64,000 nt of DNA from Panopea generosa (taxonomy: Eukaryota; Mollusca; Bivalvia; Adapedonta; Hiatellidae), in the NCBI GenBank assembly GCA_029582155.1, contig CM055896.1, positions 24,209,184 through 24,273,183 of the forward strand. Direction: 5' to 3'. This document shows positions 34,058 to 44,506 of this stretch, one piece after another. The notes beneath the pieces are model-generated. The model worked only from the letters and a program-made list of their open reading frames with translations, made no database searches and was not told the DNA's origin. The stretch's first letter is position 1. Each line of letters opens with the position of its first letter. Position numbers and translations under genes: made by a program.

Positions 34058-37000
34058 GTTTGCTTTATTTTATTTAGCCTTATCCCCTCCACCACTTGCA
34101 TAACATTTTAATGAATCACCCTTATACTCCAGATAAAACAATTATTATCAAAGGGAAAGGTGTACATGTAGCACATGACTGATGAGAGTAGAGTTGTTTG
34201 CTTTTATGTATTTACCCATGTGATTTGGTTGCTTCAGATTAGCTGAAAAACAATTAATGCATATGTATTATGTGCTGTGGTCATTGAAAACTTTCAAGTA
34301 ACTGATTGATAGCTGGAAGACAATTGCAGATTCTATTTAGCCTTGGTCATTGTGCAGGAAAGTAAAGTTGCATTGATGGGTCGAAGTCACAGTTTGGTGA
34401 GTTTTCAGGGAGAGTATGTTCCACTTATAATTATTCCAGAATGTGTAAATATATTGTAAATGAAAATTTCCTGTTTAGTTTATACTTATTTATTTTAGCT
34501 CAATTGCAATGAAAGCTAAAAGCTTATATGAGCTTCCTGGATAGAATCTTCCTTGGTAGAATCGGCACTGAGTGTTGTTTTATGAGAGGCACCAGGTTAA
34601 GCTGGAGATCGAATCTGCAACCTCTGGCCTCTATCCACTACACTGTCACCCAGCTTTTTATGCCCCTCCCCCCCAAAAAAAATGTTTGGGGTTGAATATA
34701 GTAATTGCAGCATCAGTCCGTCTGTCTCCGTCAGTCCGGTATTTCGTGTCCAGCCTGTAACTTAATCATGCATAGATGGATTTTGTTAATACTTGCTACA
34801 AATGTTCAACATAACATGACGACGTGTTTCGAGTAAAACTCGCACTTATACCTCAAAGGTCAAGGTCACACTTTGATTTTGTTTGACAACACTTTGAGTC
34901 TGTGTGAGATTTCGTGTCCGGCCTGTAACTTTGTCATGCATAGATGGATTTTATAAATACTTGCTACAAATGATCAACATAGCATGACAACTTGTCGCGA
35001 GTGAGACCCACACCCAAACCTCAAAGGTCAAGGTCACACTTTGAGTTTGTTTGACAACACTTTGAGTTTGTGTGAGATTTCGTGCCCAGCCTGTAACTTT
35101 GTCATTCATAAATGGATTTCATAAGTATGTACTACAAATGATCAACATAACATGACGACGTGTTGCGAGAAAGACCCACACCAGTACCTCAAAGATCACA
35201 CTTTGAGTTTGTTTGACAACACTGTGAGTCTGTGTGAGATTGGGGTCCGGCCTGTAACTTTGTCATCCATTGATGGATTTTGTTAATACTTGCTACAAAT
35301 GATCAACATAGCATGATGACGTGTAGTGAGTTAGACCAACACCCATACTTCAAAGGTCAAGGTCACACTTTGAGTTTGTTTGACAATACTTTGAGTCTGT
35401 GAGAGATTTTGTGTCCGGTCTGTAACTTTGTCATGCATAAATGGATTTTATAAATACTTGCTACAAATGATCAACATAACATGACGAAGTGTCACGAGTA
35501 AGACCCACACCCGTACCTCAAAAGTCAAGGTCACACTTTAAGTTTGTTTGACAACACTTTGAGCCTGTGTGAGATTTCGTGTCCGATCTGTTACTTTGTC
35601 ACCTATGGATAAATTTCAAAAACACCATCATGACATGACAACGTGTTACGAGTAAGATCCACACCCATACCTCAAAGGTCAAGGTCACGTTTTAAGTTTG
35701 TTTGACACTTTGAGTCTGTGTGAGATTTCGTGTCCGGCCTGTAACCTTGTCATGCATAGATGGATTTTGTTAAAACTTGCTACAAATGATCAACATAACA
35801 TGAGGACATGTCGTGTGTTAACTCAGACTCCCGATTCAAAGGTCAAGGTCACAATTTAAATATGTTTGACATGACAACATGTCATGCGTTACACCCAGAC
35901 TCCAACTTCAAAGGTCAAGGTCACAATTTAACTTTGTTTGATGACGCTTTCAGTCTGATTGAGATTTTGTGTCCAGTCTGTAACTTTGTCACCTATAGAT
36001 GAATTTCAAAACACTTGGCTCAATTCATCAGCATGCCATGACGATGTGTCGCATGTAAAACCCACATGCATACCTCAAAGGTCAAGGTCACACTGTGTTT
36101 GTTTGACAACACTTTGAGCCTGTGTGATATTTCGTGTCCGGCCTGTAACTTTATCATGCATAGATGGATTTTATAAATACTTGCTACAAATGATCAACAT
36201 TACATGACGACGTGTCACACTTAACACCCAGACTCCCACTTCAAAGGTCAAGGTCACAGTTTAACTTTGTTTGACAACACTTTCAGTATGTTTGAGATTT
36301 TGTGTCCGGTCTGTAACTTTGTCACCTATGGATAAATTTCAAAAACACTTGGCTGAGTTGATCAACATGACATAATTAAGTGTCGCATGTAAGACCCGGA
36401 ACCTGTCCTCTAAGGTCAAGGTCACACTTTCAATTTGTTTGATATTGCGTGTCTGGTCTGTAACTTTGTCTTTAACTTGGCTCAATTGATCAAGATGACA
36501 TTATTACGTATCACCCGTAAGATCTAGACCCGTACCTCAAAGGTCAAGGTCACATTTGAGTTTGTATGACAACACTTTGAGTCTGTTTGAGGTTTCAAGT
36601 CCATCCTGTAACTTTATCATACATGGATGGATTTCAAAAACACTTGGCTCAATTTATCAATTGATCAACATGACGTGACGACGTGCCACGTTAAGACCCA
36701 GAACCTTACCTCAAGGTCACACTTTCAGTTTGTTTGGTATTTCATGTCTGGTTTGTAACTTTGTCTTACATGAAGGGATTTTAAAATAGCTTGACACAAG
36801 TGATCAACATGTCATGATGATGTGTCACCTGCATTTACCTGTAGAAATATCGAGACCGTTACATCAGATGTCAAGGTCAAGGTGATTGCATTTATAATTG
36901 GTTACACCTTTGTATACAGCATGTTGCATTTATAAAGTCAATTTGGTCGATAATTTGTTTTTAGTCGTTGATGTTTATTCATTATAGTTATTTTTTTAGA

Positions 37001-40000
37001 TAAAATCCAATTAAAACCAATTTATATTGCAAACATAACAAACCTTGCATAACCCAAATAAACAAGAAATGCAGATTATTAATATCTTTTTTTGGTCTGA
37101 TAAAAGTGTACACAGAGGATTCAATAACAGAGTAACAGCTTTACAATACATACATGTACAAGTATATGTATGGTATACTTTGATTCGAACCACCCTCGGC
37201 TTCAACTATTTTGTTCAGTTATGTCGGGTTCGAGCCATCAAAGTTTTACTGTATACATGTACTGGAGGATTTATATAAGAGTTAGTATGTCATAGTGATT
37301 ATTTGACAATGATGCACTCACTTTTAGCTTTTACCTATTTCATATTATTATAGTGACTGTCCTAGTTTTGTTATATTTTGTACTGTAAAGACCTAACATT
37401 CTATTCTGGATATGATTTTGATTTTTAGATTCGACGCGATATGGAGGTGGAAGATGACAGAGGAAGAAAGATGCCAGCTAAACTCGTGTTTGGTGAGGTG
37501 ATTAAGTACTTGAAAAATCACTTACTAGAAACACTTAAAAAACGTGGAACTGGTGTAGACAACAAAGACATCCATTGGGTGTTAACAGTGCCGGCTATTT
37601 GGACTGATTCATCGAAACAGTTCATGAGAGAGGCGGCATATGTGGTAAGTTTTTATGAGGACAATCTTAACTAACTCCCTCAAATTGATGTTATTTAAAA
37701 TTTAACTGTATTGATGAATATCGTGTATCTCTGCACGTTTTGAGAAGTTATCACATTATGTGTTATATGATCATCTAGCATTAAATTTTGTGAATCTGCA
37801 AGATATGCATTGATATAGTTACATTTTAAATAATAGAAAATAAGACCTTGTGAGATTTTGTGAAAATAAGCTCACGCTCACAAAATGTTAATAAGTTGCT
37901 TTTCCTTCTCCTTAGTTACAGGTATTTACATTTATTTTGTTATAATGAGTCCATTCTTTTTTTAATTGAACATCACTCTGAGTTGAACATTGCTTGGACA
38001 GAGAAGCCGCAGAATCTGCCCTTGGATGATTGATAAAAGCTCATTTCTGCCCTGTTTACACTGTAGTATCTATAGTTCTTATACATTCCAAATTAAACTT
38101 ATCAAGGATGTTTATAAACCATGAACTCTTAGACAACTTGTCAGATTGGATCAAAATGAACATTAAAGAGATACAATACAGGCCTGTGTTTCACAAAATT
38201 ACTCAGCCCTCAAGTCAATTTGACAGTTTCTTCATAGTATGTTCAAATTTTGATCGTTTTAAAATAGTTGTACATGTATTTCCAGAAAATATATCATTAT
38301 ATGCATGATTTAAGTCAACTTTACATTCATTTGGATGAGTATTAAAAGTATAATGAATAATTCTTGGTTTATGTTTAAGATGATTTTTGTTGTAATTTTT
38401 ATTGTGAAAAGCATGCCAGGCCCTGTCTTGGGCCCCTTGTTATGTATTCCCTTTCGCCTTCCAGCTTCAGTTCATCTCCTAAACTGCTCATTGTTTTGGA
38501 ATAGAAACATTGTCAGCACTACATCACCTTGGCCATTCATTTGATTTTGATGAAACTTTGTTCCATATCATCACGGGTTCCAGTCTGCAGTTTTGAAAAG
38601 AGTTACGCTCCTTTTTGTTTCCTTAACTAGAAAAACTGTCCATTTCCTCTACGCAACCTTCATTGTCCATTTCATCTCCACAACCAACATTGTCCATTTC
38701 ATCTCTGCAACCTTCATTGTCCATTTCATCTCCACAACCTTCATTGGATTTTGATGAAACATTGCATTGAGTATTAGTATGAAGTCTGGTTGTGCATATA
38801 GTTGTGATTTTTTGGTCCAATCTTTTTAAGACAGTAACTGTTATATATTGCTTTGCTTTTAAAGAAATAGTATTTTCTCTGATTTGGGGAGACGTATTCT
38901 TCCACAGCAATTTCTTGTTATCTGTTGTTATGCCTGTGTACATTTTAGGCAGATATCGATGGTGCTCAGTTGTCAATAGCCTTAGAACCAGAAGCTGCAT
39001 CCCTCTATTGTCAGATGATACCAACAGATAAAATACATGGCTCTGATGGTGCTAAATTTGCTGTTGCCAGTCCCGGCTCAAAGTACATGGTCATCGATTT
39101 AGGAGGTGAGATCTACAATTCCATCTGGCCACTAGAAACAAAACCATCTTGTGAAGCCTTTAAAGTGAAAATGTTACACATTTGTTTAGTAATTTCAGTG
39201 GTTTTGTTAGGTAGAATATGATAGTGACAACTAGACAATCTTGGCTTGATCTTTATCACAGTAGGCAAAAATGTATTGCAAATAGAAAACCTGTTTTTTT
39301 ATTGAATTTCCATGTCTTTTTGACATGCCTTTTATATTAAATTGCTTCTACCCATAATCCAGTATGGCTACCCTTACTGAAAAAAGAAAAATAGTATATG
39401 TATAATTTCAATTATCAGCTTATTTAGTGTCGTTAAAATGTCATGATTATGCTTGAAGTTGAACCTATGGTCAACATCTCTTGAATGGTGACATTGAATT
39501 CTGTTAAGAGTTAATCTCTTCAATGTTAACAATGAGTTCTATAGGAATAAACCTTAATCTCTTAATTAAAAATAGAATTAATTCAAACAACAATATAAGT
39601 TTCTTCAATTTGCCTGATTTAGTATGTTAAATATATTAAACAAATGAGTTGTGGTGAAACAACATATTTATTTTCTTTGGAAAAAATCTAATTACTTATA
39701 TAGTTTTTAGCTCTACTGGCCAAAGGCCAGAAAGGCTTATGCAATGGCGTGTCGTCTGTCGTCCATTAGCAGCACTTTCTCTGAAACCACTATTCCAATT
39801 AAACTCAAACTTCACATGGATGTTTCTAAATATTTTCAAAATCTGTTGGGTGGTTCATGAGAAGATGCTTGATTGATTGAATATTTAGCATCATTTTTAT
39901 GCCATCAAGGGCTAACAGACCCGCTACCGACTGAGCTAATCGGAGCCCTGTAAGGGGATTTTGAGTTATATATAGGAATACTATTGGGAAACGGAAAAAT

Positions 40001-43000
40001 ATGGTTCATTAAGGAGAATTGACTTTCCATAAGGGACCCGGATGGGTAAAAAAAGGGTTAAAATAGAAAATTTTCAAAAATCTTCTCAACAACCAGTCAG
40101 TCAAAGTTGTTCATAATTGATATCCCAACGAGTATGGACTTTGAGTTTTATATAGGAATACTGTGGGAAAACGGAAATTTCTATTTTTTTTCATCCATTT
40201 AGGATTTTTTTTATTCAGTTTGAGTTTTAAAGCATCTTCTAGTCGTAACAAATGAAATTTTGTTCGATAAGAAGGATTGACTTTCTAAAGGGGCCAGGTG
40301 AGGTCACAAAATTGGTCATGACATGAACACATACAATTCATAAAAGATAAGGCATGGAAGAGAATAAATATTATGCGGCTATTAAAATTCCAATTAGACA
40401 GAAAATCACTTAAGATTATATAATATATAACATTCATACGTCAAATTCTAGAATATGCAAACATTGTATGGGTCAATTGCACTACATATGAAGCTAATGA
40501 AATCGAAAAAATCCAGGTAGAAGCACCAAGAATAGTTACGGGTGCAACAAAACTTGTTTCAATATCGGCTCTCTACCGAGAGACTGGCTGGGAATCCTTA
40601 ATGACTAGAAGATACAAACACAAATCAATTCTTTATTACAAAATGTATAATGAACTATCTCCTTCGTACCTATGTTCTCTTATTCCTGAAAATGTTGGGA
40701 ATCTTAATAACTGTAACCTTCAAAATGTACATGACCTTAGGACCTTCTCATGTAATACACAATTATACTCAAATTCATTCATACCCTCTTCTGTACGCGA
40801 CTGGAACAGTCTTCCACAAAATATAAGAGAGTCAACCTCTCTTAATATATTCAAAACAAATATTAATGCTAATAAACAAAATGTTCCCAATCACTATTAT
40901 TTAGGTAACCGAACTGCCCAAATCTACCATTCACGACTCCGTACTAACTGCAGTAGTCTGAATCAACATTTATTTAATAAAAACATAGTAGCAAATCCAA
41001 ATTGCCTTTGTGGTGAAATTGAAAATACATATCATTATTTATTTAGTTGCAAACTATTTCGCAATTATAGACAAAGTATGATGACCGAAATAAAATTGAC
41101 TTAGCCACATGAACCCTCCTTAAACGACCTTCTATATGGAAAGGAAACTCTTTCACTAACTGACAACAACTGGATTTTCATGGCAGTGCAAAATAACATT
41201 ACAAAAACCAAACGTTTCGAATATGGTACACAATTGAATAGACCTTGACTTTGTCATATTCAATGTTATGTTTATATACACAAATATGAAGTCGTTGCGT
41301 CTCTATAATTATGATCCTAGAAAGCTCAAGTAATTACTATTGAATGTATTGTATAGTATAAATAAACACGAACATCCAAAACACCTATCCCCCACCCCCT
41401 GGCCCCTTATGGAAATTCAATCCTCTTTATTGAACAAAATCAAATTTACTGTTACTAGACGATGCTTCAGATCATGAGTTGAACAACATATTTACACAAA
41501 TGGATGAAAAAAAATGAGAATTTTCCATTTTCCCATTGTATTCCTATGTAAAACTCAGTCACATTACAGGGCCTCTAATCATAGAGATAATTTATTATCT
41601 CAAATATGAACACATTTGACTGATTAAACTAGTCTATATTAAATGTACAATATTGTAAATTGTTGCTGCTGCAACTCTTGATTTACATTGTCAGTGTTGT
41701 ATCAAATGTTGCTGAACAAACAAGTTTCTTCTTGCACACATGCAGCTGCCTTCAACTCAGATTTTCTTGGCTAATTTGCCGTTGACAATGTCAAATAATG
41801 TTTTTTAAATATACTTATTGAAGAAATTGGTGTTGGGGGCAAAAAGTTACTAAAAATTGTACTTTGATTTGAGTCCGAACATGTTTTTTCCTTTGCAAGC
41901 TGAGATTTTCGTTCTCACTGCGACATCATTACTACTTATGAAAATTATGCAAACTCCTGTATGAGAAGGCTGAATAAACTTGTTTCCACTTTCACTCTGC
42001 TAATAGCTAGTGAGGTACGAACTGTAATAACCGGTTACCGGTTTATATGGCTGTTACCTCTTTACCAAAATACAGGTAATGTGAAACAGCTGTTTAGATA
42101 CCCATGTACATTGTTTTGCATGAAAGGAAAATTATTTGCGTAGCGGGTACATTTAAAAACAAAATTGTTTGCACTTTCCATGAATTCATTTGAGGGCTGT
42201 TCCATTTAAACATACATTCCACCCATGGATGGCAAAATAATAAACTTCTAAGGTGGGAAGGTTTTTCAAAATGGGGGGCCTGATAAAATGAATTAAAAAT
42301 ATAAAGGGGGAGGGTCCAATTTCGAAGTGCCTTCCATGGGTGGGTTGTATGTTTAAATGGAATAGCCCTGAGTGAAATACGCAGCTTATCAGAAGCACTG
42401 TATGAACAAGTTGTTGAGAATAAGATTTATGACAATGTTCAATTTTAACCATTTAAGTTTAAACAATATTTTATTCACATAAGTACACATATTTAGAATA
42501 CATTTAACAATGAAGCAATAAAGTCATACATCTAACACATTATGTGGAAAGGATACAGAAAAAAGTTTTTGAAGCTTGTGTGAATCTGCTTCCGTGACAG
42601 TTATTTTACTTTCAATTATGGACTTTATCATATTGTTCCGTACTAATTTCAGTTTGGCAAAATATGCATAAAATAAGAAAACATTACACAATAGTTTATT
42701 TAGAATAGTTCAAGTAATAAAAAATATTTATGGAAGAGAATGAAAGAAAGAGACTTCACTGATTTTTTTCCTTTATCGGTTCATTCTGATACAGGGGCTA
42801 TATGGTTAAAATTGGGAATATTCATAAATCTTCCTCTCAAAAACCTTTCTGTCACACATGTTCATATATGATGTAAATTATCCTTACATCAGCAATGGAT
42901 TTAAGATTCTGCAAGTCAAGGGGCTTGGATATATTGGGGCCCTGCAAGGTGACTTAATCTTTTACAAGGAATATTATAGGGAAAACTGAATTTTTTCATT

Positions 43001-44506
43001 TTCGCATCCATGTGCACAAAACTTCTATTTAAATTCTAAAGCATTTCTGCTCATAAACATTCCCTAAGGGTGGGTGATTTAAGTTCTGACAAATCAAGTG
43101 GCTGGGTTGTATAAAGGTTCTATACTGGGACTATATATTTTTTCACAGATGAATGGTGTGGGAATTTAAAGTATTTCCTTTTCATAGCAATTAACTTTTT
43201 GTTCAGTATGGGTGTGGTGGTGGCATTTATCTATCTATCTAAGTTGTTAAGACGACCCCCAAAGAGGATAAATATTGTGAAATATCAAAAAGTTCTATGG
43301 GCACTACGAGCCAGAAGAGCAACCTCAGGCTGTCTTGCACCTCTTGTTACCTGTATAGTTGAATCAATAACAATTGTCAACTTTGACTTTGTTAGCCGTG
43401 GAAGAAAACACTGCTTCAAAGTTCGATTGTATAAATGTTCAAATATATTTTTTACAGGTGGCACAGCTGACATAACTGTCCATGAAAGACAAGCAGATGG
43501 TGGTCTCAAGGAGCTTCACAAACCTTCAGGTGGACCTTGGGGCGGTACAAAAGTAGACGAAGAATTTAACCAACTTCTTATTAAAATAGTCGGTGCACCT
43601 GTATTTAAGAAATTCTGTGACGGAAACAAAGCTGATCACCTTGACTTGCAAAGAGAACTTGAAACAAAAAAACGCACTATAACGCCAACGTCAACTGGAA
43701 AAGTTACTATAAAAGTACCGGTGTCAATCACAAACACTTACGAAAACGAAATGGGAGAGACGATTAAAGATGCTCTTGAAAATACACCATTTCATGGAAA
43801 AATAACATGGGTGAGTGATAAAATGAGAATTAATGCGGACATCTTTAAGGGTCTATTTAAAACATGTTGTGATGAAATAACATGTCATGTAAAAAAACTG
43901 TTGTCAACTCAGGAAGTGAAAGGGACAAACATATTTTTAATGGTAGGTGGCTTTTCTGAGTCTTCAATGATTCAAGATGCAATCATGAAAGCATTGCCAA
44001 AAGGCAAAATTATCATTCCAGAGGAGGCTGGTTTGGCAGTCCTGAAAGGAGCTGTGATATTCGGTCATCGTCCAGTTTCAATCACTTCCCGTGTAGCTAA
44101 ATACACGTATGGAATAAATATATCACCGCCCTTCGACCCGTCAATTCATCCAGAAGATCACCGTGTTGGTGTCGGTGGAATAGATCGATGTCGCGATGTT
44201 TTTAAGAAATACATTCAGGAGGGAGACACTATCCGCGTTGGCGAAGCAAGATCAGGGAAGCATGTCACATTAAAGGCAAGTCAGAGGGAAATGCTGCTGA
44301 AGATTTTTGCTTCACCGAAACATGAACCAATGTTTGTCGACGAGGAAGATACCGAATATTTGGGCAAAGTTATTGTCAATCTTCCAGATTCAGAGGAAAA
44401 GATTCGAGTTGAAGTGAAGATGATGTTTGGGGAGACAGAGCTTACTGTTGAAGCCCAGGAGCTTACAAACCATACCAAGTTCCGAGCTTACTTTGACTTC
44501 TTGTAA
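33731..44506 (+). CDS. HSPA12: HSPA12-like Hsp70-family protein, four coding exons, 582 residues
   Basis: The exons are 33731-34057, 37429-37644, 38949-39105 and 43458-44506. All introns are GT-AG and the frame is kept across every join. Actin/Hsp70-fold ATPase motifs in order: phosphate-1 ALDFGTTFSGY (residues 17-27), connect-1 VLTVPAIW (160-167), LEPEAAS (193-199), phosphate-2 VIDLGGGTAD (229-238) and the adenosine motif LMVGGFSES (394-402). The C-terminal MMFGETELTVEA and AYFDFL match HSPA12 ends. Human HSPA12A/B have about 675-686 residues; 582 fits the shorter invertebrate type. HSPA12 proteins lack the classic Hsp70 substrate-binding domain. Their client role is poorly known, and bivalves have many copies, often stress or immunity responsive. 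The ATG at 33731 has a good context (ATAACCATGC). An AG at 33667-33668 may be the acceptor of a non-coding first exon. Confidence 0.9.
34058..34494. other. HSPA12-like intron 1, first part
   Basis: Intron sequence without a recognised repeat up to the minus-strand SINE at 34495. Confidence 0.6.
34495..34655 (-). repeat. tRNA-derived SINE (second family), minus copy in intron 1
   Basis: Read on the minus strand, it has GTGTAGTGGATAGAGGCC (A-box side), CAGATTCGATCTCCAG (B box), CTCTCATAAAACAACACTCA and GCTCATATAAGCTTTTAGC. These are the same blocks, in the same order, as the copy at 33355-33540. Its head abuts the AGGTCA-array element that follows. Confidence 0.75.
34657..36890 (+). mobile_element. 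AGGTCA-array element, copy 2 (about 13 monomers), in intron 1
   Basis: It opens TTTTTATGCCCCTCCCCCCC and GTCCGTCTGTCTCCGTC, similar to the start of copy 3 at 49866. It then has about 13 monomers of about 165 bp with CTGTAACTTTGTCATGCATA, TACAAATGATCAACATAAC, GACGTGTCGC and CCTCAAAGGTCAAGGTCAC. It fades out after GTCAAGGTCAAGGTGATTGC near 36890. Nothing is coded. Confidence 0.8.
37151..37263. repeat. small foldback element, intron 1
   Basis: The left arm TACATGTACAAGTATATG… ACTTTGATTCGAACC pairs with the right arm GGTTCGAGCCATCAAAGT … TATACATGTA with a few mismatches, making a stem of about 40 bp around a 30-bp loop. No target duplication is clear. Confidence 0.6.
37429..37644 (+). CDS. HSPA12: HSPA12-like coding exon 2
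   Basis: The acceptor is GATTTTTAG|ATTCGA and the donor is TATGTG|GTAAGT. It is phase 0 at both ends and encodes residues 110-181, including KMPAKLVFGEVIKYLKNHLL and the connect-1 motif. Confidence 0.9.
37645..38639. other. HSPA12-like intron 2, main part
   Basis: AT-rich intron sequence. The open frames at 38030-38308 and 38335-38544 have no domain and lie in the intron. At 38500-38600 a TTTGATGAAACTTTGTTCCA stretch recalls 5' parts of the AGCTC-type repeats, too short to call. Confidence 0.5.
38640..38751 (+). repeat. 30-bp minisatellite, about 4 copies, in intron 2
   Basis: The word GTCCATTTC(A/C)TCT followed by GCAACCTTCATT recurs every 30 bp. Because 30 is a multiple of three, the minus strand shows an open frame with a ten-residue repeat (DEMDNEGC), which is a by-product. 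Confidence 0.85.
38949..39105 (+). CDS. HSPA12: HSPA12-like coding exon 3
   Basis: The acceptor is CATTTTAG|GCAGAT and the donor is GGAG|GTGAGA. It enters in phase 0 and leaves after one base of a Gly codon. It encodes residues 182-233 with LEPEAAS and VIDLG. Confidence 0.9.
39106..39711. other. HSPA12-like intron 3, first part
   Basis: AT-rich intron sequence with no repeat recognised. Confidence 0.4.
39869..39944 (-). repeat. SINE remnant: tRNA-like head joined to SINE tail
   Basis: On the minus strand it reads TCCGATTAGCTCAGTCGGTA (a clear tRNA A box) and GCGGGTCTGTTAGCC, then GATGGCATAAAAATGATG and AATATTCAATCAATCA. The second half matches the tail of the SINE at 1936-2165, so the middle of the SINE, including its B box, is missing. 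Confidence 0.7.
40330..41250 (+). pseudogene. LINE 3' fragment (RT C-terminal region) in intron 3
   Basis: From about 40341 the reading gives DKAWKRINIMRLLKFQLD and, after one stop at about 40410, YITFIRQILEYANIVWVNCT, KIQVEAPRIVTGATKL, LYRETGWESLMTRR, and SIPSSVRDWNSLP-type sequence. It ends NPNCLCGEIENTYHYLFSC near 41060 and a stop at 41104. This is the typical post-RT region of LINEs without RNase H (RTE/CR1-like; the exact clade is not assigned). It is truncated at its 5' side, as LINE insertions usually are. The trailing 150 bp end with an AATAAA at about 41360. Confidence 0.8.
41641..42193. other. HSPA12-like intron 3, unassigned part
   Basis: No repeat or gene is recognised. An open frame at 41961-42143 has no domain. 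Confidence 0.4.
42194..42368. mobile_element. 175-bp MITE with TGA target duplication, intron 3
   Basis: The left end GGGCTGTTCCATTTAAACAT and the right end ATGTTTAAATGGAATAGCCC are inverted repeats with one mismatch, and the inverted similarity continues to CCCATGG on both sides (about 35 bp). TGA lies on both sides (42191-42193 and 42369-42371). A three-base duplication and GGGC ends suggest a PIF/Harbinger-like MITE; this is inferred. Confidence 0.75.
42369..42779. other. HSPA12-like intron 3, unassigned part
   Basis: AT-rich, with no feature recognised. Confidence 0.4.
42780..43190 (+). repeat. fragment of AGCTC-type repeat, intron 3
   Basis: Phrases such as GGGGCCCTGCAAGGTGACTT, AGGAATATTATAGGGAAAAC and CTTCTATTTAAATTC parallel AGCCCTGTAAGGGGATTTTG and AGGAATACTATTGGGAAACG in the copy at 39712. 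Both ends are missing. Confidence 0.5.
43458..44506 (+). CDS. HSPA12: HSPA12-like coding exon 4 (last)
   Basis: The acceptor is TTTTTTACAG|GTGGCA. It completes the Gly codon split at 39105 and encodes residues 234-582 with GGTADITVHE, PSGGPWGGTKVDEEFNQLL, LMVGGFSES, IIIPEEAGLAVLKGAVIFG and RCRDVFKKYIQEGD. The TAA stop is at 44504-44506. The open frame extends upstream to 43199, but that part is intron without homology. Confidence 0.92.

Larger units (their letters stand above)
39712..41640 (+). mobile_element. AGCTC-type non-coding repeat in intron 3, carrying two nested insertions
   Basis: The left end TTTAGCTCTACTGGCCAAAG continues with GGCCAGAAAGGC and TGTCGTCTGTCGTCC, matching the inverted copy at 21446-22848. 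The interior has the same phrases (CTTCACATGGATGTTTC, AAAATCTGTTGGG, GGTTCATGAGAAG). It holds a SINE remnant at 39869-39944 and a LINE fragment at about 40330-41250, and resumes at about 41370 with a CCCTGGCCCCTTATGG stretch. The right limit is approximate. Confidence 0.65.

Noticed and set aside
38623-39024. Minus-strand 133-codon frame with DEMDNEGC repeats
   Set aside because: It is produced by an intronic 30-bp minisatellite whose period is a multiple of three, and it overlaps coding exon 3 of the HSPA12-like gene on the other strand.
40601-41104. 167-codon plus frame as a host gene or extra HSPA12 exon
   Set aside because: Its sequence is the C-terminal part of a LINE reverse transcriptase polyprotein, and the upstream frame continues the LINE pattern with a stop.
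43199-43457. Upstream part of the open frame as coding sequence of the last HSPA12 exon
   Set aside because: The exon-3 donor splits the phase-2 glycine motif exactly where the acceptor at 43457 resumes it. The preceding 86 codons have no HSPA12 similarity.
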